Source of the DNA: Candidatus Anaerobutyricum stercoripullorum
GTDB taxonomy: Bacteria > Bacillota > Clostridia > Lachnospirales > Lachnospiraceae
Assembly: GCA_019114885.1 (NCBI GenBank)
Contig: DXEQ01000222.1
Location: 1 to 14,301 of the forward strand
Length of the DNA stretch: 14,301 nucleotides
Direction of reading: 5' to 3'
Made by a program: the position numbers and the translations under genes. Below the pieces are notes generated by a model that made no database searches, had not been told where the DNA came from, and was given only the letters and a program-made list of their open reading frames with translations. This document shows, piece after piece, positions 7,621 to 13,713 of this stretch (the first letter of the stretch is position 1; each line of letters opens with the position of its first letter).

Positions 7621-7653
7621 GATAGTAAACTATGCAAAAATAAAGGAGTTCTT

Positions 7654-8379
7654 ATGCCCAGAATAAAATTTAATGAGATATATAAAGATTTGAAAGCAAA
7701 AATAGAAACTATGGAATACGAATATCAACAGATGCTTCCATCAGAAAATACCATGGTGGACATTTACCACTGTTCCCGTAACACAGTCCGCCGCGCCATT
7801 GGCATGCTGGCTGACGACGGATACGTCCAGTCTCTTCACGGCAAAGGCGTCCGTGTCATCTATCAGCCTGTCGCCACAAACAGTTTCCTCATGGGCGGTA
7901 TCGAATCTTTCCAGGAATCGGCCCGGCGCAATCACCGGGAAACTATCACAAAAGTTGTGCAGTTTGACGAAATCACCTGTGACGAACGTCTCTCCCGCCG
8001 GACTGGCTTTCAGCCGGGGGATGAACTGTACTATGTCCGCCGTGTCCGGTATCTGGATGGTAAACCTCTGATTCTTGATACAAACTTTTTTTTGAAGTCT
8101 CTTGTTCCCGGTCTCACGGAAACCATCGCCGAGACCTCCATATATGAATATATTGAAAATGAACTGGAAATGTTGATCGTCACCAGCCGAAGAACCATGA
8201 CCGTGGAACATGTCACCCCCGCCGATGAATCCTATCTGGAACTGGGCGACTACAATTGCCTGGCGGTGGTCACCGGTCAGACTTTCAACGACGATGGCAT
8301 CATGTTCGAGTACACCCATTCCCGCCACCGGCCAGACTACTTTTCCTTTCAGACCACGGCCACGAGAAAGAAGAATTAA
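7654..8379 (+). CDS. treR: GntR/HutC-family trehalose operon repressor
   Basis: 241 aa. An N-terminal winged helix-turn-helix (about 5-70) has LPSENTMVDIYHCSRNTVRRAIGMLADDGYV, close to TreR of Bacillus (family LPSE--L---Y--SR-TVRKAL--L---G-I). The C-terminal UTRA ligand domain (about 95-238) contains GDELYYVRRVRYLDGKP and ends EYTHSRHRPDYFSFQTTA, as usual for UTRA regulators. Bacillus TreR releases DNA on binding trehalose 6-phosphate; the same is inferred here. The start has AAAGGAG at 6-7 nt. It is divergent from treP across the four-operator region. Its TAA stop lies in the first copy of a 34-bp tandem repeat, so the last codons belong to the repeat. Confidence 0.92.
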   Translation: MPRIKFNEIYKDLKAKIETMEYEYQQMLPSENTMVDIYHCSRNTVRRAIGMLADDGYVQSLHGKGVRVIYQPVATNSFLMGGIESFQESARRNHRETITKVVQFDEITCDERLSRRTGFQPGDELYYVRRVRYLDGKPLILDTNFFLKSLVPGLTETIAETSIYEYIENELEMLIVTSRRTMTVEHVTPADESYLELGDYNCLAVVTGQTFNDDGIMFEYTHSRHRPDYFSFQTTATRKKN

Positions 8380-8449
8380 GCTTTCGGAACAACAGGCCGG
8401 GAAACAGAATTAAGCTTTCGGAACAACGGGCCGGGAAACAGAATTAAAC
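8373..8449 (+). repeat. 34-bp tandem direct repeat, 2.3 copies, spanning the treR stop
   Basis: Unit 1 8373-8406, unit 2 8407-8440, and a partial third, GAATTAAAC, at 8441-8449. Units 1 and 2 differ at one base (A/G in the AACAACRGGCC part). Each begins GAATTAAGCTTTCGG, whose TAA is the treR stop in unit 1. Looks like recent replication slippage. The remainder to the terminator at 8466 holds no gene. Confidence 0.95.
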
Positions 8450-8465
8450 CGCCACATTTCCTGTG

Positions 8466-8504
8466 AACCAAAACAGGGGACTGACGCATTCATGCGCCAG
8501 CCCC
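8466..8504 (-). terminator. Terminator of the radical SAM/U32 operon
   Basis: A stem of GGGG/CCCC, CTG/CAG and CGCAT/ATGCG (8476-8504) with small mismatches, followed on the minus strand by TGTTTTGG. It lies about 37 bp past the last U32 gene. The plus side lacks a T tract. Confidence 0.6.
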
Positions 8505-8540
8505 TCCACCTGCGGCGGACCGCTTCTCTCATTCCTTATT

Positions 8541-9527
8541 TCACTTCTCCTGTTTATTCGTTTTTTCCGGAAAACGCACCTCCGGGTAATAACAGGAAAA
8601 TCCCCAAAGACATTTTTTCTGAGCGCGAGCCGGCATTTCCATACGGTCAAGATATTCCCGTTCCGAAGAACACGCCTCGGCGATGGCCAGGTTGCGCTTG
8701 GTCAACCGGATATCCTCATAAACCGAATCACTTCGATCCGCTCTTCCCACGATCTTCAGAGAACTGATACCCATTTCCTTCATGCGGTAGAGGGCGCACA
8801 TACCGCAGGCGTCGTGATGGAAATGTACATTATACCAGTAATCGTTTCCGTCAATGTCCTGGCGCTCCTCAAAGCTCCGCTCCCTGGTCACCATCTGTTT
8901 GGCATGGCTGCGGAGGAAGCCGCAGGTAGAGCCGCACTCTCTCCGGTGCATTCCAAGGCAGTAGCAGTCTGAGAGAACACAGCCGTTTCTCATGAAGAAG
9001 ACCTCATACTCCACATCGTCATAGGCCTGACATATGGAAGCGATCTCATCAAGAGACAGGTCTCTCGGCAAAATGAAACGGCGCATGCCGGTGTTATAAT
9101 AGGCGGCGGCGATGTCCTCGTTGTAAATGGCGCACATGGTGCTCGCCACGGTAGGAATTCCCGCCTCAAATGCAGCTTTTGCCAGAGGAAGCTCTGATAC
9201 GATCAGACCGTCCAGCCCCGCTTCCTTCATGGCAGGAAAGTAATTCTCCTGCATGTAGGCGATCTGCGCCTCACTGTAGCAGTTGGCGTTCATAGTCACA
9301 AAGGCGCTGCGCCCCAGAGTTTTGATTCGTTTGGCCAGAGAAATCATCTGGTCAAAATCGTAGCGGTTGGCATTGCGGCGAAAACCGGACATGCGGTTGA
9401 TATCCGCGTATTCCCCGAATGTTTCAAACCATTTTTCATCGTAAAATCCCAGATACAGCTCGTCCGCGCCCGCCTCCACCAGCCTTTCCATATAGGCCGC
9501 ATCATTGAGCGGAACCAGTACTTTCAT
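8541..9527 (-). CDS. U32-family Fe-S protein, UbiU-like
   Basis: 328 aa from ATG 9527 (AGGGGAGGTG 6 nt upstream; a GTG at 9536 is less likely). The N-terminus MKVLVPLNDAAYMERLVEAGADELYLGF is the U32 barrel start. The family signature region EVFFMRNGC is at 175-183. Conserved-type cysteines are C183, C190, C198 and C202 (plus C188, C241, C244), which in studied members bind a [4Fe-4S] cluster. Despite the 'peptidase U32' name, characterised relatives (UbiU/UbiV, RlhA, TrhP) are O2-independent hydroxylases that depend on prephenate metabolism. It overlaps the previous gene, another U32-like protein, by 26 bp; two dissimilar U32 genes together recall the UbiU-UbiV heterodimer. No ubiquinone genes are nearby, so the substrate is more likely the Tyr-rich protein of this operon (inference). 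Confidence 0.85.
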   Translation of the reverse strand: MKVLVPLNDAAYMERLVEAGADELYLGFYDEKWFETFGEYADINRMSGFRRNANRYDFDQMISLAKRIKTLGRSAFVTMNANCYSEAQIAYMQENYFPAMKEAGLDGLIVSELPLAKAAFEAGIPTVASTMCAIYNEDIAAAYYNTGMRRFILPRDLSLDEIASICQAYDDVEYEVFFMRNGCVLSDCYCLGMHRRECGSTCGFLRSHAKQMVTRERSFEERQDIDGNDYWYNVHFHHDACGMCALYRMKEMGISSLKIVGRADRSDSVYEDIRLTKRNLAIAEACSSEREYLDRMEMPARAQKKCLWGFSCYYPEVRFPEKTNKQEK

Positions 9528-10389
9528 GCCGGTCACCTCCCCTCATCACCTCTCCGGCTTCTCTCACCGGAAAATATATCGTTCTATCCACTGTTTTTCC
9601 GATAACCCGACTGTCATTTTTAAGATAATAAATCGTTCTCCCGAATCGGATAACATCCGTGTCTCTTCCATCGAACCGCGCCCGGTAATGTTCATAAATC
9701 CCGGCGCACTCCATGGCGCACGACGTGTTGGGACGAAACTTATATTCCGTCTTCTTATGGATAGACGCGAACTTGCAGATATTGCCCGTGGACATATAAC
9801 AAAACGGACCGTGCAGTCCGAGAACCATTCCTTCCAGCGGACAGTCTGTCAAATCAATCTCTCTGCTCATTCTGTCAAGTTCAATCCCATGAATCCGCGA
9901 CCAGTCAGCCGGCAGACTGTCCCGGGATGTCAGAAGATTCGGGATCATGATTCCCTCATCGTAGTCCCGGACGCGGACGTCCCTGGCATCCTTGAAGAAC
10001 AGACGTCCCAGATTTATTTTCCTGGTACACTCCCCGGAAATGTAAAGAAGCATTCCCACATCATTGACCGTGATCTCATCGATCACATCGGCACCGGAAA
10101 CAAGAATATCTCCGATCCGTTCCTTTCCCTTTTTCAGATCCTTCTGGCTGAACACCGGAAGGGTCAGCGTCATCTTCCACCGATGCTCCCGGCAAACTGC
10201 CAGCAGCGGTTCCCACCAGTTTATATGAAGAAAATACTGGCTGCAAAAGGAAGATCCCGCATAAATTCTTGTCAGAGGCTCCTCAGCCGCATTTCTTCGC
10301 ATCACAAGGCTGATGATCCGCTCCAGCCGTTCTTCCTTCAGCATAGACGCGTTCAGCACCTCGCATAGATTCAGGCATAATTCCGCCAT
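9502..10389 (-). CDS. U32-like Fe-S protein, UbiV-like partner
   Basis: 295 aa. Clearly different from the adjacent U32 protein. It carries GADVIDEITVNDVGMLLYI (99-117), as in the UbiV barrel, and the four-cysteine pattern C197, C205, C224, C228 in GPFCYMSTGNIC ... CAMEC, the U32 cluster site. Start ATG 10389 has GGGAGG 9 nt upstream. It lies 14 bp behind the radical SAM gene and its end overlaps the next U32 gene, so all three are one operon. Probably forms a complex with the 8541-9527 product. UbiV-type proteins lack hydroxylase activity alone and work with UbiU; that division of labour is only inferred here. Confidence 0.75.
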   Translation of the reverse strand: MAELCLNLCEVLNASMLKEERLERIISLVMRRNAAEEPLTRIYAGSSFCSQYFLHINWWEPLLAVCREHRWKMTLTLPVFSQKDLKKGKERIGDILVSGADVIDEITVNDVGMLLYISGECTRKINLGRLFFKDARDVRVRDYDEGIMIPNLLTSRDSLPADWSRIHGIELDRMSREIDLTDCPLEGMVLGLHGPFCYMSTGNICKFASIHKKTEYKFRPNTSCAMECAGIYEHYRARFDGRDTDVIRFGRTIYYLKNDSRVIGKTVDRTIYFPVREAGEVMRGGDRHESTGSAQ

Positions 10390-10403
10390 ATGTTCCGTCC
10401 TCC

Positions 10404-11462
10404 CTATCTGTCCGCAGCGCCGGCATGCTTATGAACGACCTGCTCAGAAAAATCACGCATGGCAAGAATATCCTTGATCTTAAAAGCAAGGCAGCCGCCG
10501 TTGCATTTCTGAACCAGTCTCGCATGGCAGTCAATACACTTCTCCGAATAAACGGTATTACAGCCGTAAGCGTCAATAGTTCTTCGGTAATAATTCTCCA
10601 GCTCCCGGATACCGGAAAAATTCCGGATATCCTGCTTGGTACACTCTGACAGGCCAAAACAGCGCACCGCCGTCAGATCCTGCCGGATGTCAATGACCGG
10701 AGAACATTTGACGATCTTATCTGAAATATTGCTGCGTCCGATATGTTCATGGATGTACCGGTTTTTTCCATATTTTCTGAAAGACTCCACATCTTCTTCA
10801 GTAATCAGACAGGACGGAATCTTGTTGCAGTCGTAATTCGGAATAATCTCGTTGCTCAGAAGCTCATGGAAGAATTCAAACATCCGCGGTTTCATGCTCT
10901 CAAAATATACATGAGCATCGGCGTTTCTGCCGTCCTCCATATTCGGAACCGTGATGGAAACCCTCACATGATGGAAATGATATTTCTTCAGAAGCTCAAT
11001 GATATACGCATACGGAAAATCCTGCTGGTACATATTAATGCCCAGGGTCACATTTTTCTTAAACATACGCGTCTCGATCATATAATCAAGGTTCCGGCAC
11101 AGCCGCTCATAATTCTTCTCCCCGATATCCTCCGGACAGTTGCAGTTTACCAGAATCCGAACCTTCGGATGACAGATGACGTCCCAGTACTTATCCAGCA
11201 GAATACCGTTGGTATACACCACGACAGTCTTCACCCGGTCGTCCTCAATAAGCCTGCGCAGATATTTTTCAAACTGAGAATGTACCGTCGGCTCTCCGCC
11301 AATGAGACCCACAGAACTGTGACTGCCGTCACCCACGATGAAATCCACCGCCCGGTTAAAATTCTCTTCCGAGATCTCATTGGTATCTTTATTTACAAAT
11401 TCATTGGCAAAGCAGTACGGACATCTCAGATTGCAGACGTCCGTCATCATAATATTAGCCAT
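10404..11462 (-). CDS. Radical SAM/SPASM-type enzyme, putative peptide maturase
   Basis: 352 aa. The radical SAM [4Fe-4S] motif CNLRCPYC (C10, C14, C17) is at the very N-terminus, followed by GGEPTVH (55-61) for SAM binding. The C-terminal third is Cys-rich in SPASM/twitch style: KCSPV, RCFGLSEC, YGC, then EKCIDC and KCNGGC near 320-335, enough for one or two auxiliary clusters. Enzymes of this build commonly modify ribosomal peptides (C-S, C-C or C-O crosslinks, epimerisation, oxidation). No separate RRE-like N-terminal domain is seen, since the Cys motif begins at residue 10. It is downstream of the Tyr-rich repeat gene, across a terminator, and upstream of two U32 genes. AGGAG lies 11 nt before the ATG. 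Which bond it makes cannot be said. Confidence 0.88.
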   Translation of the reverse strand: MANIMMTDVCNLRCPYCFANEFVNKDTNEISEENFNRAVDFIVGDGSHSSVGLIGGEPTVHSQFEKYLRRLIEDDRVKTVVVYTNGILLDKYWDVICHPKVRILVNCNCPEDIGEKNYERLCRNLDYMIETRMFKKNVTLGINMYQQDFPYAYIIELLKKYHFHHVRVSITVPNMEDGRNADAHVYFESMKPRMFEFFHELLSNEIIPNYDCNKIPSCLITEEDVESFRKYGKNRYIHEHIGRSNISDKIVKCSPVIDIRQDLTAVRCFGLSECTKQDIRNFSGIRELENYYRRTIDAYGCNTVYSEKCIDCHARLVQKCNGGCLAFKIKDILAMRDFSEQVVHKHAGAADR

Positions 11463-11489
11463 CTTCTTTTATTCTCCTTTTCTATATAA

Positions 11490-11540
11490 AATGAAGAAAA
11501 GCCCCCTTCCGATGCACTGCCGGCATCTTCATGGAGGCTT
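11490..11540 (-). terminator. Intergenic (partial) terminator between Tyr-repeat gene and radical SAM gene
   Basis: Arms AAGCCCCC (11499-11506) and GGAGGCTT (11533-11540), with an inner perfect GATGC/GCATC stem. On the minus strand it is followed by CTTTTCTTCATTTT. It sits about 40 nt after the repeat gene stop, and the enzymes must be reached by readthrough. Confidence 0.75.
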
Positions 11541-11578
11541 ATATTCATAAATATTCCTGTTTTGGATACCAGCGCCCG

Positions 11579-11929
11579 TTATTTGCCGTAAGAATCGCTG
11601 TAGCTGTCGCCATGGCTGTAAGAATCGCCATAACTGTCTCCCTTGCCATAACCATCACTGTAAGAATCGCCGTCATGGCTGTAGCCGTCGCCGTAACTGT
11701 CGCCATAGCTGTCCTCTTTCTTGCCGTAGCCGTCGCTGTAGGAGTCGCCGTCATGGCTGTAGCCGTCTGCGTAGCTATCACCATAGCTGTCTTTCTTGCC
11801 ATAACCATCACTGTAGGAATCTCCGTGGCTGTAACCGTCCCCGTATCCTGTTGTTTCACTATATCCGTCACTATAGGAATCGCTGTAAGAATCCTTCTTA
11901 GCGTATCCTTCTGTTTCACCATAAACCAT
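11579..11929 (-). CDS. Tyr/Ser/Asp/Gly-rich repeat protein, candidate modified-peptide precursor
   Basis: 116 aa starting MVYGETEGYAKKDSYSD. The start is fixed by AAGGAGG 9 nt upstream and a good promoter. 23 residues are Tyr (20%). There is no Cys, Trp, Phe, Pro, Leu, Ile, Asn, Gln or Arg. It is built of units of the form DSYSDGYGKK-DSYGDSYxDGYSHDG: one of 25 and one of 26 residues, preceded and followed by partial units. Tyr is mostly spaced four apart (Y-x3-Y), with H and D between. No signal peptide or membrane segment. It heads the operon with radical SAM and two U32 proteins. The likely role is a substrate whose tyrosines are modified, possibly metal-binding given the Fur box upstream. 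Alternatives are an unmodified coat-like or adhesive protein. Open frames on the other strand here are by-products of the repeat. Confidence 0.75.
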   Translation of the reverse strand: MVYGETEGYAKKDSYSDSYSDGYSETTGYGDGYSHGDSYSDGYGKKDSYGDSYADGYSHDGDSYSDGYGKKEDSYGDSYGDGYSHDGDSYSDGYGKGDSYGDSYSHGDSYSDSYGK

Positions 11930-11963
11930 AGTTACATACCTCCTTTTTCTTTCTTATACAGCA

Positions 11964-11992
11964 ATTTAAACATGATTTTCTGGGGTTGTCAA
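11964..11992 (-). promoter_or_regulatory. Promoter of the Tyr-repeat/radical SAM/U32 operon
   Basis: On the minus strand: perfect TTGACA (11987-11992), 17-bp spacer, TTAAAT (11964-11969). It lies 35 bp before the repeat gene start; the Fur box begins 30 bp upstream of the -35. Confidence 0.75.
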
Positions 11993-12021
11993 TGGATTTC
12001 TGGCGATTTGGAAAACATTTT

Positions 12022-12036
12022 TGATAATGATTATCA
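12022..12036. promoter_or_regulatory. Perfect Fur box
   Basis: TGATAATGATTATCA is an exact 7-1-7 palindrome and matches the B. subtilis Fur box TGATAAT-N-ATTATCA at all 14 defined bases. It fits neither the PerR (TTATAAT-N-ATTATAA) nor the Zur (TCGTAAT-N-ATTACGA) form. It lies between the divergent Tyr-repeat operon (start 11929) and the recombinase (start 12150), so either or both could be iron-regulated. Confidence 0.8.
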
Positions 12037-12149
12037 TTTTCATTTAGGGCACGATTATCCTTCAGTCCATCTCTTTTATGGAACTGCTAAAAACATAATT
12101 TCCTGCTTTTTTCATATTTTTTTATTAAATACATTTAACGGAGCCTTCT

Positions 12150-13019
12150 ATGCAAAAAATCGCCGCCTACTGCCGGGTGTCCACCGACAAAGGAGAACAA
12201 GCCCAGTCGCTTGCCAGTCAGCAGCGCTATTTTGACAAGTATATCCGGCAGCACAGTGACTGGGAGCTTGTCAATGTATATTTTGACGAGGGCATCAGCG
12301 GCACCCAGACAAGAAAACGTGCCGGATTTAATCGTATGATCGACGACGCTATGGACGGGAAGATCGATTTAATTCTTACAAAAGAGGTGAGCCGTTTCGC
12401 CAGAAATACAGTGGACGCCCTGGCCTACACGCGGATGCTCCGGGAACGGCGCGTCGGCGTGATTTTTATTCTGGACAATATTGATACCAGAGACTGTGAC
12501 GGTGAACTGCGGCTTACTCTCATGGCCAGTCTTGCTCAGGAGGAAAGCCGCAAAATATCCGAGCGGGTGAAATGGGGACAGCTGCGGAGAATGGAACAGG
12601 GCGTTGTCTTTGGGCGAGATCTTCTTGGCTACACCGTGCAGAACGGGCAGATTTTTATCAATGATGCCGAGTCACACATCGTCCGGCGGATCTTCCACAA
12701 ATATACAGAAGAAGGAAAGAGCGCCCGCCGAATCGCGGCGGAACTGCTGGAAGAAGGCTTTACGCCTAAATACGCTGCCCGCTGGTCTCCCGGCGTCATT
12801 ATAAAAATTCTGAGAAACGAAAAATATGTCGGCGACCTCTGCCAGAAAAAGACCATCACGCCGGACTACCTCACCCACCGCAAAGCTTCCAACCACGGCG
12901 AAGAAGAATTTATCTTTATAAAAAATCACCATCCGCCCATCATCGACCGGGAGCTGTGGGAACGAACACAGGCAGAGCTTGCCCGCCGCGCCCGTCGCCG
13001 CCCAGGTAAAACACGATGA
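12150..13019 (+). CDS. Serine recombinase (resolvase-invertase plus recombinase domains, short form)
   Basis: 289 aa. The catalytic domain (1-145) has AAYCRVSTDK with nucleophile Ser11, DEGISGTQTRKRAGFNRMI (46-64), and KEVSRFARNT with Arg82 and Arg85. The recombinase DNA-binding domain (about 155-275) includes LRNEKYVGDLCQKKTITPDYLTHR and ends IIDRELWERTQAELARR. Large serine recombinases usually continue with a zinc ribbon and coiled coil to 450-700 aa; here a TGA follows GKTR and no frame downstream restores those parts. It is thus a natural short form or a truncation. ATG 12150 has GGAG 6 nt upstream. Its place near the right end, plus the dyad attachment site, make it the likely integrase/excisionase of the cotJC element. 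A SigE-like CATAAT/CATATTTT pair (12094-12120) lies upstream but is weak. Confidence 0.9.
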   Translation: MQKIAAYCRVSTDKGEQAQSLASQQRYFDKYIRQHSDWELVNVYFDEGISGTQTRKRAGFNRMIDDAMDGKIDLILTKEVSRFARNTVDALAYTRMLRERRVGVIFILDNIDTRDCDGELRLTLMASLAQEESRKISERVKWGQLRRMEQGVVFGRDLLGYTVQNGQIFINDAESHIVRRIFHKYTEEGKSARRIAAELLEEGFTPKYAARWSPGVIIKILRNEKYVGDLCQKKTITPDYLTHRKASNHGEEEFIFIKNHHPPIIDRELWERTQAELARRARRRPGKTR

Positions 13020-13030
13020 ACCGTATCCGG

Positions 13031-13105
13031 AATCTGATCTGTCACAACAATCTGACCTGTCCCAATCACCGCTTTTCCTCCATCGAATCAATAATCTGAC
13101 CTCTG
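13031..13105 (+). repeat. Three imperfect 13-bp direct repeats after the recombinase
   Basis: AATCTGATCTGTC (13031-13043), AATCTGACCTGTC (13049-13061) and AATCTGACCTCTG (13093-13105). They lie between the recombinase stop and the ECF gene, about 620 bp from the right attachment site. Could be accessory or regulatory binding sites; function unknown. Confidence 0.6.
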
Positions 13106-13145
13106 CAATTAACACAAATTGGTTCTATATAGCATGCCAGTTTTA

Positions 13146-13154
13146 TGTTATAGT
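13146..13154 (+). promoter_or_regulatory. Extended -10 promoter for the ECF gene
   Basis: TGTTATAGT is a TG-N-TATAGT extended -10, 35 bp before the start codon, with no convincing -35. No riboswitch-like structure was recognised in the 169-bp gap. Confidence 0.4.
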
Positions 13155-13188
13155 GACTGATATACAAATAATAAAATGAGGTGACAAA

Positions 13189-13713
13189 ATGAAACGCAAA
13201 CATAATACTTTTTCTCTTTGCTGCGGCGCGCTGCTGACCGCCCTCGTCTGCATTATGACCATGGTCATTCAGATTCCGATTCCCCTTGGCTACGCCCATC
13301 TGGGCGATGCCGCAATCCTTCTTGGCGCCGCGTACTTCGGACGGCGGGAGGCAGTCTGGGCCAGCGGTCTCGGTTCCTCCCTGGCAGATTTTCTGACTGG
13401 CTTTACCCAATGGGTCATTCCTACATTCTTAATCAAAGTTATTATTGTTCTCATTGCAGGACATCTCATGTTTGATAAGAACGGCAGCTTCCGCCTTTTC
13501 CACTGGCGGACTTTTCTGGCAGCCATCTTAAGCATGGCATGGATGGTCATCGGATACACAGCTGTGGGCAGTATTCTTTACGGCAGCTTTGCCGCCGGAC
13601 TCGCTTCCTCACCGGGACTGATCACGGAAGGCGTCGTCAATATCGCTGTATACTTTGCCGCTGCTGCAGTGCTGGAAAAAGCACATATACGGCAGCTCAT
13701 ACAGGCGGGCTAA
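13189..13713 (+). CDS. ECF transporter S component (substrate unknown)
   Basis: 174 aa with about five to six hydrophobic segments. It is typical of energy-coupling-factor S components: MTMVIQIPIPLGYAHLGDAAILLGAAYFG (about 25-53) with the HLGDA motif, then ASGLGSSLADFLTGFTQWVIPTFLIKVIIVLIAG, resembling PF07155-type proteins. S components bind a vitamin or similar small molecule in the membrane and share the host's EcfA-A'-T module, which is not encoded here, so this is a solitary group II S component. GAGGTG lies 5 nt before the ATG. The TAA stop overlaps the outer end of the element attachment arm (13712-13722), making it the last gene of the element. Confidence 0.85.
   Translation: MKRKHNTFSLCCGALLTALVCIMTMVIQIPIPLGYAHLGDAAILLGAAYFGRREAVWASGLGSSLADFLTGFTQWVIPTFLIKVIIVLIAGHLMFDKNGSFRLFHWRTFLAAILSMAWMVIGYTAVGSILYGSFAAGLASSPGLITEGVVNIAVYFAAAAVLEKAHIRQLIQAG

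Noticed and set aside
11579..11929. CRISPR array or DNA satellite
   Set aside because: The repetition follows codons of a Tyr/Ser/Asp/Gly protein with a proper start. There are no unique spacers and no constant-length repeat-spacer pattern.
11531..12235. Plus-strand frame with long Val/Ala/Ile-rich hydrophobic stretch
   Set aside because: Reverse reading of the Tyr-repeat gene. It has no Shine-Dalgarno, crosses the Fur box and promoter region, and overlaps the recombinase start.
13020..13188. Vitamin riboswitch before the ECF S component
   Set aside because: Only 169 bp, partly direct repeats, and no conserved aptamer core recognised.
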